Shown here piece by piece: positions 31,019 through 41,390 of a stretch of DNA of 64,000 nucleotides. The stretch spans positions 103,662,942-103,726,941 of the forward strand of contig CM051455.1 of assembly GCA_028274465.1 (NCBI GenBank). The letters run 5' to 3'. Position 1 is the stretch's first letter. The number at the start of each line of letters is the position of its first letter. The DNA comes from Plantago ovata. Lineage: Eukaryota; Streptophyta; Magnoliopsida; Lamiales; Plantaginaceae. Below the pieces are notes generated by a model. The model worked only from the letters and a program-made list of their open reading frames with translations. It searched no databases and was not told the origin of the DNA. Made by a program: the position numbers and the translations under genes.

Positions 31019-32823
31019 TCAACATCCATGTTCCTTGTGATAATAGTGCTCAAGATTTTGGATCTTGGCCTATTAAGTTCAGTGTACTTCTCGTACCTCC
31101 TAGGGGGAGATCTCCTTGGAGGAGTTCTCTTGTCCCTGAAGTCATTTCTATGGTGTTGCTCCTTTTCAATGGTGTTTCTCTCACTTCTCTGGTCTTGCCT
31201 TCTTTGTTTCTGGGGATTATTCTGAGCTTGCCTTTGCTGTTCCTTTTCCTTCGGGGCGGTCGGAAGGACAATTATTACCGGGACGGTTCTCCAGAACTCC
31301 TCTGCCGCTAAAAAATTCTCACATACCTGCTCGAGGTCTTTCTCCGTTTCCACATGGGACCTTGCGAGTTTGTCCCGAAGCTTATCATTTGTGGTATTTC
31401 CATACAATTATTCCTTGCACTCTTTGGCTCCGTGATTTTCTACTTGGTATGCCGCTTCATGGAACCTTGTCAAGAATTCCCTCAAGTCCTCCGACAGCTT
31501 TTGAACAATTTCGGCCAGATACTTGACAACCCTCTTCTTCCGAATCACTTTCTCAAATCTTTTTATGAATTGAGATGTGAGTTCCCTGTAGGATGTGATG
31601 GAACCATTGTCTAGGTTAGACCACCAAACCATTGCCTCTCCGCAAAGTGTCGAGGGGAAGATCAATGCCTTGGTGTTGGGATCATGCCCGTGGGCTTCCA
31701 TTTTCGTGACAAATCTTACCAGATGGTTCTTGGGACAACTGGTACCATCGTAATTTTCCAGAGTTGGGAATCCTCTATCAGTTTTCACCACATGAGTTCT
31801 TATGGCATCACATAGTGCGCTCGGCTCCATATCTTTTCCTTGCTCTGGGACGCTTGTTTTTAACGCATCTATCTGCGCTTCAATGACCTTCCTTTGGGCT
31901 TTCAACTCCTCAAGGTTTAGCCTTCTCCCGGTCATGGGGTCGAAGCCTAACATTGGAGTGACTTGGGTTACTGTCCTCGCACCATTATTTTCTGCCATTG
32001 CTTCCGGAAGGTTCTGAGGAGTGGTTTGATTTGGAAGGGTTGGTGGATTGATGACTTGCAATTGGAGTTGGTCCGGGGGAACCTGAAGATGATCCGGGGG
32101 AAGCGGGTTATTGGGTCCTTGCGAGGCCCTTACCCTTCGGTCAATGATTTCTCTCAAGTCTCCCGGGGCTCCTTGGGGACCTAATCTCGATTGCACGCCT
32201 TGGGGGCCTAGTCTTGATTGTACGCCTTGAGGTCCCAACATTGCGTGTATCGGCCTTGGACTCGCTCGAGATTGAGCTTCATCTTGAGCGGGATTTGCTC
32301 TTGCTACAATGGATACGGGTTCTTGCACTTGGGGCTGTCTTTGGGCCCTTATTTCCTCCTCTACTCTTGCTGCCTCGTTTTCTCCTAGGCATCCTTGGAT
32401 GGTTAGGAGGAACAATTCGTATTGTGCCTCCGTGAAGCCAAAGTCCGCAGGACGGACTACTCGTCCGTTTGGAAGAGTAAAGTTCATTGCTTCTGGTTGG
32501 TCTTGCTTTGGGACCGGTTGATTTTGCCTTGCGGCCGGTTGAGCGGGATTCCTCAATGCGCCAAAACCGGATCCGACGGGAATCCCTTGGGGCACATTGT
32601 CGACAACTCCTTCTTCCTCGGGAGCAGTGACGCTCACCGGTGCTCCATCAAGCAATTCATCGTACGGGTAATCATCAACATTATCATTTATAACTGCCCT
32701 ACCACCATTGCCTCGCCCCCTTCCTCTTCCTCTGCCGCCCATCGGGGGACGGCCCCGTGGACGAGTAGGTGGGGGTCCGGCGACGGCGGTCGCAAGGCGG
32801 GTACTTCTTCTAGGATTAACCAT
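30895..32823 (-). pseudogene. Gag of the Tat gypsy element
   Basis: Starts MVNPRRSTRLATAVAG, has a Pro/Gln-rich N-terminus with three LGPQGVQSR-like repeats (about 32160-32230), then the retrotransposon Gag core: CGEAMVWWSNLDNGSITSYR, LTSQFIKRFEK, DLREFLTRFHEAAYQVEN. An in-frame TAA at 31408-31410 interrupts the end of the core. The downstream part (LARSHVETEKDLEQVCENFL) continues in the same frame until a shift near 31018. Confidence 0.8.
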
Positions 32824-32866
32824 CCTTCGGACCGCGCTTGTAGGGCGAGGGTAACTTTTTATTCGT

Positions 32867-32884
32867 TTCCCACAGACGGCGCCA
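32867..32884 (-). other. Primer binding site of the Tat element
   Basis: TGGCGCCGTCTGTGGGAA in the element's sense begins two bases after the 5' LTR. TGGCGCCG-type sites are usual in plant gypsy elements; I do not assign the tRNA. Confidence 0.8.
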
Positions 32885-32886
32885 AA

Positions 32887-33886
32887 TGTTGATAGGTAAT
32901 TAGTGCTTTCCTCTGGAGCGTTGTAGTACTTTCCTCTGGAGCATCGTAAGGCGAAGGTTATAGAGCGTCCTTCGCACTTTAAGTGCTTTCCGTACTGTAC
33001 CTAGGATCTGAGAAAGAACTTGGCCCACAAGCCCGGCTTGTCTAAGATCAAGCCGGAGGGACGACTTTACGTGTAGGGAGTTCGTAAGCTTCCCTAGTAA
33101 ATGTAGAGTGAGAAAGTAGTGTGATAACTGAGTGATTGATTGATTGAATAGTTGGTACCTTTAATGAGGTGAGCCCATATTTATACTAGCAAGTAGGATA
33201 TTGCTTGAGTACTTGAGATCGTGACAAGTGTCCGACCATGATTGAATCTTCTCATGGGCTTGGGCCCATTCGGAATGACCCATGGGCTTTGGCCCAGATC
33301 TTCCACTAGGGCTGGCAGGGGCAAACTGGTCATCCTTGGTACCAAAGTGCTCCTAGGGCCGATGTCGCCCTAGTACCGTCCGAGGATGGGGTAGTAGGGC
33401 GACTGCCGAGCTTCTAAGGTCCGAGGACCACCTTTTCCTTGGGACATGTTAATTCTTCCTTGACGTAAGGAGTTATGTCTTGCCACCCGTGGTAGTAGGG
33501 CGGAAGGACACTCGTCCGGCTACCTGTGCTAGTAGGCCAGAAGGGCATCAGTCTCGTTCCTCTCGACATGCTAGTAGGGCGAGGCTACGTAGCCGGAGGT
33601 CGTGGTGTAGCCCGAGGAGCTCTTTGTTGGGCTTGCCTTTCTCCCAGCTGGTGGCTACTAGGACTTTATCCTGCTAGTAGGGCGTCACAGCGCTAGTAGG
33701 CAGCTCAGTGGCTAGCATGGCAGTTGTACTTAAAGGCCGCATATAAGGACTTAGGTTATTTTGCCTAGTCTTTTGTCTGGTCGGACCCTGATGAAAGGTG
33801 AACGGACCCTTCTATCATGGTCAGCCCATGACGCCCTAGTACGCTCTTAGACGTCCTTGGGGGTTGGACACATTCCGACACCAACA
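32887..33886 (-). repeat. 5' LTR of the Tat gypsy element
   Basis: 1,000 bp between TGTTG and CAACA ends. A TATA-like CATATTTATAC (about 33176-33186) lies on the appropriate side. The half at 33350-33850 carries about nine copies of a ctagtagggcg motif. The partner LTR is outside the window, so the borders rest on the terminal repeat, the primer site and the candidate aaatt duplication. Confidence 0.75.
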
Positions 33887-34271
33887 AAATTGAATTGATA
33901 ATTACTTATAGCCAACATACTACACAATTAGAAATTACAAGCAAATTGATAAAATTTCAATTTACTCATCCTACCAATATCTATACTAAATGGAGTACTA
34001 ATAAAATGTTGGAAAGTACTAATAGTCTAAGAAATGAAACAAGAAAAACCAAGAACCAAACAATGTCTTTTTAATGGGTAAAACTATAGTAATAGTCTAA
34101 GCTGAAATCCGAAATGAAAGCTAATTTATCAAACAAGACCAGGTTGTGAAAATAAGCACCAAACAAATAAAAGGGTATTTGGAGCACATACAAATCCAGT
34201 CTTCAACTCGAGAGGTGTTATGTGGGCTTCAAGTTTAACCTCCAAATTGTGCTTTTGAACCAAATGAGCAC
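33887..34271. other. Intergenic, downstream of the B3 gene
   Basis: AT-rich unique-looking sequence between the gypsy LTR and the B3 gene's stop; presumably includes that gene's 3' untranslated region. No other feature seen. Confidence 0.5.
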
Positions 34272-35401
34272 TTAATCTTCTTCAGGGCGATATTTTTTGT
34301 AAATGGACACCAACCAGGTGGGGCTCCATTCTTCGATAATCTTAATCTCACAAGTATCCTCTTCTTTCAATTTGTTTAATTGTGCAAATTTCTTCCAACC
34401 CGCTGTGACACTTGTTGTATTCGTCCGCAGTTTGCATGTAACTTCCCATGAATTTAGTATAGGTGAATGGCTCAATTTGAGTATCTTAGTATTAGAACCC
34501 TCTGAAAGGTGTGCACGGTCGAAGCCCATGGGTAGGGCCTATTTAAATAAAAACACAAGAATGAGATAAAAAAAAAAAGTAACATGCAATCGTTCGAATT
34601 ATTATTGATATTAAATAAGCAAAGTAAGTCGTACCAAACTGTTAATATGCGGACCAACAACAATAGAGCATTTGTCATAATTTTCTTTTATGACACGGAC
34701 AGGACTTCTTGAAGCTGATAAATAAGAACTATTTTTGCTTCTTATGTAGTCGAAATCTCCCCTTTCAACCCCCTCACTGTCGAATATGGTCACCTAGAAA
34801 TGTGTTGGTGGGTCGTATGTGAACATCATAATGTCATTTGCTTCTATGTTATATGAACTATGGAAAAAATTCCAACCCTTTCCAAAGTAATAATCCTGTA
34901 ACCCATTTTTTTCAATCATGACCTCCGCGACTAGGCCCTCTTCGACAGACAGTGTAACTTCACTCGGTATGCTCCCACGCATTCCCATGCAATAATTTGA
35001 AAACCTCCATGGAATTATTTGGATAAACATCAGGAAGAGAACAAGATAAGAAAAAAAGATCAATGCATCTCAATAAGATGACCGCAATTACTAGTAAATG
35101 ATAAAGTAGTTGAACACATGTATAATCGTTAATCGGATAACTTGTATGATTACACCATAACATCAGGAACTACTACAAGTACATATTGACAAATCATACA
35201 ACATAAAAAATGTCCATAGAGTAATTCAGATCTATTTGTCTTTCGTTTCTACACCAACCAGTATCAAACTTAACGTGAAAATTAATATATGAACAATTTG
35301 AAAACGAAAGTGTCGAATCTTACCAGAGTATCGTCGTGATCAGGAGTCTTAAAAACATTGGCAAATTTGTTTGGGAACGACTCACCAAGAGCGGCATCCA
35401 T
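34272..35401 (-). pseudogene. B3-domain (REM-like) protein gene with an in-frame stop
   Basis: B3 proteins are plant DNA-binding factors. Exon 1 (35401-35324) starts at ATG below a TATATATAA box (about 35486-35498) and encodes GESFPNKFANVFKTPDHDD, ending at GTAAGA. The next block encodes IPWRFSNYCMGMRGSIPSEV, GKGWNFFHSSYNIEANDIM and then, across a TAG at 34794-34796, VTIFDSEGVERG. That is the full B3 pattern (IP..F, VTL, GW..F, D..MF, IFD). The last exon (34538-34272, after aaatag) encodes a second, partial B3 domain: WEVTCKLRTNTTSVTAGWKK and ending SIYKKYRPEED. The acceptor of exon 2 is unclear. The stop splits domain 1 just before its last strand, so this is a broken or recently disabled gene. 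Confidence 0.7.
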
Positions 35402-35485
35402 GGAGACGTATAGAATTATATCACTAAAAAAGGGAATCTGATTTTGTGAATTGTTAAATAAGTACCTAAGAGAGTTTAAAACCAT

Positions 35486-37262
35486 TTTATATATAAATTT
35501 TATAGGGAAACTGCCGTGACTCCTCTTTTATTTCTTATTACACATCCGTTTATCATTATAACAAAATATACCACCATAAATAATTATGAGAAAATAATAA
35601 AGATGAAGGAAAATATCTAGGAAAAATATGCACTTGATTAGCTTTGGAAAATTCGTATTCAATAAAAGGAAAGTGAACCCGTTGAACTTGTCAGAAGAAT
35701 TATGTAGGTATTTTTGTTAAGTGTGTGTGTGTGTGTGACAAGTAATGTTAGTGACAATTAATTTTTCCACCCCTCTAATTTTAATTTGTTGTTCAATTAA
35801 GTATAGGTGTATATTTAATCTATATATACTACTACTATAGTTCACAAGCCATCGAAAATGGACGGATATATAATGCTTATATTTCATAAAATAGAATATA
35901 TGCATGAAAATTAAAAAAATGTGATTACAGAAGTTTTATGGGTGTAATGTCCCTCCCAAGAACACACAAGTTGACGTAATAGATTTCAACACGCAAATCA
36001 AATTAAATCGCACCTGGTAGCATATGCTCAAAATTATGATACACTTAATGCACAAATTCACTCGCCACTAAACACCTAATCACGAATTTGCTCCCAATGC
36101 GGCATGTAGTTATATTATGGTAAAACGCAAAAGACATAGATCACAAATTCGCACCCCGTGGATCACCTAGTGGAATAGTCTGATGCCTAATAGACATAGA
36201 CCACAATGTCACTCCCAGTGGATCACCTAGTGAAATACCCTCAAACTCAACAGACATCGATCACATAGTCGCTCCCCGTGGATCACCTTTCAAAATTCCG
36301 TCAAACCCAAAAGACACAGATCACAAATTCAACCCCCCCCCCCCAAACACCCATAGGGCCAAACTCAGGATGCATAGATTACAATTCCACTCCCCGTTGA
36401 GCACCTAGTAAAACATGGTAAAACCCAAAAGGCATAGATTGAAAATGTCCTACCCGTGGAGCAAACCTAGTTGAATAGGCTCAAATTCATAATGCATAGA
36501 TTATAAACTCGCTATTCGTGGACCGTGATTCACCTAGTGTAATATGCTAATATTGTTAAACGATTTTTATTTGTTTGAAATGATTTATAACTGTGAAATT
36601 ATAAAAATTATTATAATTGACCCGTAAATCATTTTGTGAACATGGGTGGGATAGCTTGCAATTCTCCGGTGCCTCTTCTCGTCCGATAAATTTTACAGAA
36701 GAGTGGAATTTGAATTGTTTTGATTGAGTAATGGGGAGAATGAAAATAAATTGATATTGTGAATCAAGAGTTCGAAAATTTGTTACGTTTAACTTTCCCT
36801 AATTATCATTAAATAATTCATCTTTAATCACAGTTGCAATTACTTCATATTTTAGAATCTACTTGTATGTCAGATTAGTAGCTTTATGAAATAGTAGGTT
36901 TGGAATAAAATAAAAAAATAAAAAAAATAAAAAAAATAAAAATTATGTTATCATGACACATAGGAGTATTAGGTTTGTGCATATATAATAAACAAATAAT
37001 TCTGATTGATCATTAATTGTTGCTTAGGCATTGACTCTCCTTTTTTATAGAATAAATTATAGATTCCCGTTTACGTATTTACACAACTATTTTCCTCAAA
37101 ACTAAAAAGCAACATTTTCCCAGTAAAGACACGATTTTGAAATATATAATACCCCCCCCCACCCACCCACCCACCAGAAATCAAATCACAAACGAAAAAA
37201 ATCGTAAGTCCTCAAAATCTGTAAAACATAAGCCTTTTGCAACAAAAAAAAACACTCAGACA
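35486..37262. other. Intergenic region with microsatellites
   Basis: AT-rich; contains a (GT)n run at about 35720-35738, the minisatellite at 36000-36545, an aaataaaaaa-type run at about 36908-36940 and a C/CCCA-rich run at 37149-37172 just upstream of the orphan gene. No credible coding frame. Confidence 0.5.
36000..36545. repeat. Degenerate minisatellite, units of about 60 bp
   Basis: About nine diverged units share agacatagatcacaaattc, then gctccccgtggatcacctag and a ctcaaac stretch. A related array lies at 41090-41390. Units differ at many positions, so this is old. Confidence 0.7.
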
Positions 37263-37850
37263 ATGCAGAATCTTCAAGAAACGTTCACCATTGATGCTCC
37301 ACAGACTTTTGCTGAATATCGTGGAAGGCCTTTTGCTTATTTCATAAGAATCTCCACAGATCACCGTCTCACCATCCACCTCCGACTTACTCCTACAGAC
37401 AATTGGGCTCTTAATGTGTCAATGAATACCAGTCAACGTCTACAATATCGCACAAGGTACAGGTTCTTGTGGGTGAATGCAGCCCACACCATCCAGGGAG
37501 ATGATATCATACCAACGAACTATGAGAATGATATCCGTAATTGGGTGCGCTTAAACAATCCTCATCTAGTACTTGTTACTAGTACTGGAACCCGTCTCCC
37601 TGTTCCAGGCCATGAACAAGAAGCTGGAAAGGTGTATCCATTCAATCCTCATAGCGGCGGTTCGTTGTACTTCAACAGTTTGAACATGACCCTTGACCAT
37701 ACTGAAGAAAATGTTGGTGATGACAATGGGCAGGTTATGTTTGCATCTCTGAATGACCGTGACATGACTGTTCGAGTAGCGTTTGGACATGAGAAGAGTA
37801 TCCGCCATGTTAAGAATGTTGTCCGTGGAATTCGGTTCACAATATATTGA
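37263..37850 (+). CDS. Unrecognised intronless protein, 195 residues
   Basis: The ATG at 37263 is in good context (gacaATGC); an in-frame upstream ATG at 37137 would add a low-complexity run translated from the CCCA repeat, so it is less likely. The protein has no cysteine, no signal peptide and no membrane segment. It is rich in Asn, Thr and Arg, with an alternating pattern that suggests beta strands (RPFAYFIRISTDHRLTIHLR, VMFASLNDRDMTVRVAFGHE). AATAAA lies at 37939-37944, 90 bases after the stop. I do not recognise the family. A processed retrocopy, a lineage-specific gene or an ancient foreign capture are all possible. Confidence 0.65.
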   Translation: MQNLQETFTIDAPQTFAEYRGRPFAYFIRISTDHRLTIHLRLTPTDNWALNVSMNTSQRLQYRTRYRFLWVNAAHTIQGDDIIPTNYENDIRNWVRLNNPHLVLVTSTGTRLPVPGHEQEAGKVYPFNPHSGGSLYFNSLNMTLDHTEENVGDDNGQVMFASLNDRDMTVRVAFGHEKSIRHVKNVVRGIRFTIY

Positions 37851-38468
37851 AGCACATGACATTAGTTGCAAGCAATTAATTAAGACTTATTGTTTATTTA
37901 TAGGCATTGGTCGTATGTGTTTCGACAAGAAGAAGATTAATAAAAGTTTAGTTTGCGTTTAAACCTCTTTTCCCCTATATTTTTTTTAAGTCTTTGGTAT
38001 CAGGCCATTTGTCATTTGATTCATGAATAGTTATTGACTCTTGAAAATGAATGGGTATGTGCAAAGTTTAGGTTTCTGTCCTAGATTCTATTTTTTCAAT
38101 ATGGTTCTGGCAGGTTAAGTACATGATGATTCTGACGTTTGAATCTTATTCATAAATTATAAGTTTTCAGCGAGTATAGAATCAAATGTGTCTGAACAAT
38201 CAACACATTAACAAAGCCACACACATAATTACCATAGGACTGTAACAAAATGAAAACTTCGTACTCCACTCATTCGCATCCACAGATTATCCAAAAACAG
38301 AATGTCATTAAGGCACCTTCATAGTAGCATGTGAAGCCTAAGTAAAGTTGCGTGATTAGTACTTAGCATAGTCATAAGAAAGATCTAACAGACATACTTG
38401 CAGCAGGAGATTCAAAAACACTTTGGTAGAGCACAAACCATTCACACATCATCATGAGCCAGCATTGA
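37851..38468. other. Intergenic between two convergent genes
   Basis: Holds the 3' ends of the orphan gene (with AATAAA at 37939) and of the PB1-like gene on the other strand. Nothing else seen. Confidence 0.5.
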
Positions 38469-40302
38469 TCAGTTTCGGAATGGGAGGCCTTGAGTAGCTC
38501 GTTCCTGTCCTGGCATGATATGAAGTCCATGGAAGTACGACTTGGAGCTGTGAGATACATACCAGTTGCGTGCATTAGTAGTACCAAGTTCCTGAGCATT
38601 CTTTTCCCTATCAATCACTTGGTTCCACAGATCATCGAAATTCATCGTCTTTGTATGGCACATGCGCTCAATTATTCCTGGGAGCAGATAAGTCCTGACA
38701 ATCCAATCACCTTGCTCCTCGAACATAACATCAACAGACTGCGTGTAAACATCAACGTATTTGCTTGAAACTAGCCTGGAACATTCAAACATCTTTACCA
38801 CATCCTCGTCCTGCTGCAAAGGGATGAGGGCTTCATCAAACTTGCGGATGGTTGGATCAACAAACCACATCAGGCCGTTCTTCATGGGACCGGTAAGCCT
38901 TCCCCAAATTGCACTACATAAATCAACATAGTCGAAATTGCTCCAGTCTTCAATGTAGCTGTATGAAACCTTGCCATTTGCATAAGATATCTGCCTAAAT
39001 TTGGGACGCTCAAACCTCCCGTCCCAATGAACCTTTATCCTCCATGATTGTTGTAACAAATGTTCAACAGGATGCTGTTGCGTCCGTGGTGGAGTTGAAC
39101 ATTCAACAACCCATTGGGATGTGAACTTGACATTTCGCCCTAGCTCTTCCGTCTCTATTGTAATTAAACATTGAATCAATTGAACATTGAAATTCTTATC
39201 ATCAATTCAGTTCAACAAACTACTAATTAAACATTGAATGAACAAACTCATAGACAACTTAAGATCAATTAAAGCAACAAAACTTGCAGTCCATATACAC
39301 GATTACATGGAGACTGTATTTAGTATTTCAAAATGACCATACAATCGTGCTATAACATAACAATGTGTGAGAGTTCACATCGAACTAGATCCAAAGTAAA
39401 TTGCAAACGTGGTCGACCAATAATCCGAATTCAAGGTAATTGTATCGGCCTGGGAATTTGGGGATTATGCCTTTTACCAATCCTTAAAATTACCATATTA
39501 CAAACAAACAAACTCGATACCACATGCTACACATCCAACAATGCAGAATGTAGAAACATATCCAAATTACGAAGTAAAAAGCGATGATTAAGGTGGAGGG
39601 CAAAACAGAGAAACGTACTCTGGGGTTTGGTGACTAGTGAATGTTCAACAGGATGTTGCTGCTTCCGTTGTGATTCAACAACCCATTGGGATGTGAACTT
39701 GACATTTCGCCCTAGCTCTTCCGTCTCTGTTGTAATTAAACATTGAATCAATTGAACATTGAAATTCTTTGCTATAATTCAGTTCAACAAACTACTAATT
39801 AAGCATTGAATGAACAAACTCATAGACAACTTAAGATCAATTAAAGCAACAAAAGTTGCAGTGTATAAAGTCCATATACACGATTACATGGAGACTGTAT
39901 TTAGTATTTCAACATGACCCTACAATCGTGCTATAACATACCAATGTGTGGGAGTTCACATCGAACTAGATCCAAAGTAAATTGCAAACGTGATCGACCA
40001 ATAATCCGAATTCAAGGTAATTGTATCGGCCTGGGAATTTGGGGATTATGTCTTTTACCAATCCTCAAAATTACCAGATTACAAACAAAAAACTCGATAC
40101 CACACGCTACACATCTAACAATGCAGAAAGTAGAAACATATCCAAATTACGAAGTACAAATCGATGATTAGAGTGTAGCGCAAAAAATGAGAAACTTACT
40201 CGGGGGTATGGTAACTCCTAGTGGCCGGCCGCGTTTGCGTTCGGATCCTTCAGCTTGCTTCGAACCAGATTTTCTTCCGTCGCCGACCATCACCGATTGC
40301 AT
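38469..40302 (-). CDS. PB1-like (MULE N-terminal type) protein with an AT-hook-like motif and a duplicated exon
   Basis: Exon 1 (40302-40200) encodes a short basic start with RKRGRP, an AT-hook-like core, and ends at GTAAGT with one base of a codon. Exon 2 (39726-39619) and the start of exon 3 (39154-38469) are near-identical: both begin AGACGGAAGAGC after an AG and encode KTEELGRNVKFTSQWVVE. Exon 2 is 108 bases and ends in the same phase, so including or skipping it keeps the frame. Exon 3 continues with IKVHWDGRFERPKFRQISYA, YIEDWSNFDYVDLCSAIWGR, LMWFVDPTIRKFDEALIPLQ and DEDVVKMFECSR, the pattern of PB1-like domains at the N-terminus of plant Mutator transposases and derived host proteins. 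No transposase core follows before the stop at 38469. Confidence 0.6.
39094..40190. repeat. Tandem duplication, two copies of about 0.55 kb
   Basis: About 39094-39615 and 39668-40190 match closely, offset by 572 bases, including the intron and exon border. It created the second exon of the PB1-like gene. Point differences are few, so the event is fairly recent. Confidence 0.8.
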
Positions 40303-41219
40303 CTTATCGGAGTTCCGTATGAGAATAAAATGGAAAGGATTGAAGAGGAAGAGTGCTTTTTCGGCTTTGGCGTAAATCTGGTAGGTAAGAATTACTAAGA
40401 AATATTAATTGTCCTACAAGAAGCACGGAAACGTGACTTTGCCCACAGGTTCCTCGAAGAAACGTTTCCGAAACGAAAACGGAAAGAAACGTTAAAAAAA
40501 CATTTCTTGATTGGTGAAGAGTATTGAAGGCTAATCTTTGTTTGAATATGCCTCTATTTCCGTTGACAAAGTCGTTACGGTTTTTTTTTTTTTTGAAACA
40601 GCCAAAATTTATCAAAGAAATCAAATAGTGAATTACAATACAAAGAAAACTGCACAAGGAATGCACACCAAATAAGCACTCTCCATCCATTCACTCCATC
40701 CAACACCAAATAAGTCGTTAACTTGTTATACTAGTAGTATGGGTTATTTTATATTCTCATATGATCGATCATTACTTCATTACCCTTACTCATTTATTTA
40801 TTTGGGCTCTTATTTAGTATAGTTTTTACTTTTCTACTTTATGTTTATTGTTTGATGGAACTAGTTCACAACCCGTCGAAAAATCGATGGGCATATATTT
40901 AATAAGATATAGTACATATGGGAAAAAAATCTAATGAAAAAAAAGAACAACATATTAGTACTTTCATGCTTGTAAGAACCGAATTTACATACATGCCTAT
41001 CATTTACCAACCCACTATCATTATACTCCGTATATTGATAACCCTCTTGTGGAGTTAATGTACTATAGTGTGCAAACAATGTTACCAACCTATCTGATGC
41101 AATAGTCTCAATCTCGAAATGCATCAATAACAAATTCAGTCCACGTGGTGTGTCGTGTGCAATAGACTCAAAGCCTCGAACTCAATGCATATAGAACAAA
41201 TTCGCTTCCTGTGGGACAC
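40303..41219. other. Intergenic with a small retroposon
   Basis: Promoter side of the PB1-like gene, then the retroposon at 40578-40711, then AT-rich sequence leading into the minisatellite at 41090. No credible gene. Confidence 0.5.
40578..40711 (-). mobile_element. 5'-truncated LINE- or SINE-type retroposon with target duplication
   Basis: A T run on the plus strand (a poly-A tail on the minus strand) is followed by gaaacagccaaaatttatc. AAGTCGTTA occurs on both sides (40569-40577 and 40712-40720). Poly-A tail, short body and 9-base duplication indicate target-primed reverse transcription. A related end starts at 47818. Confidence 0.65.
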
Positions 41220-41390
41220 CTAGTGTGACATGCTTAAATTCAAAAGACAAATATTATAAAGTTGCTCCCCGTGGGGCACTAAGTGATAAAGTCTCAAACA
41301 TATAAAATATAGTTCACCAATTCTCTTCAAGTGAGACAAATGATGCAATAATCTCAAACTCATATGGTATGGTTCACAATCCTTCTCAAA
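41090..41390. repeat. Degenerate minisatellite related to 36000-36545
   Basis: Four to five diverged units share caaattcgctccctgtgggac-like sequence and agtctcaaactca. It overlaps the last predicted exon region of the gene on the minus strand, which makes that exon's end uncertain. Confidence 0.55.

Larger units (their letters stand above)
1..33886 (-). mobile_element. Ty3/gypsy Tat-lineage LTR retrotransposon, 3' end outside window, interrupted by a copia element
   Basis: Read on the minus strand, the order is 5' LTR, primer site, gag, protease, RT, RNase H, a second RNase H, integrase, then an accessory gene on the opposite strand. The second RNase H between RT-RNase H and integrase is the hallmark of the Tat group (Ogre/Retand relatives). 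Antisense extra ORFs downstream of pol are known in this group. The coding regions carry several stops and frame breaks, so the copy is old and non-autonomous. The 3' LTR is not in the window. The base after the 5' LTR starts a candidate target duplication, aaatt (33887-33891), whose partner would lie left of position 1. The copia element at 3410-24603 split it later. Confidence 0.85.

Noticed and set aside
37149-37172. In-frame N-terminal extension of the orphan gene from 37137
   Set aside because: It would translate a CCCA microsatellite; the ATG at 37263 has better context and the conserved-looking protein starts there.
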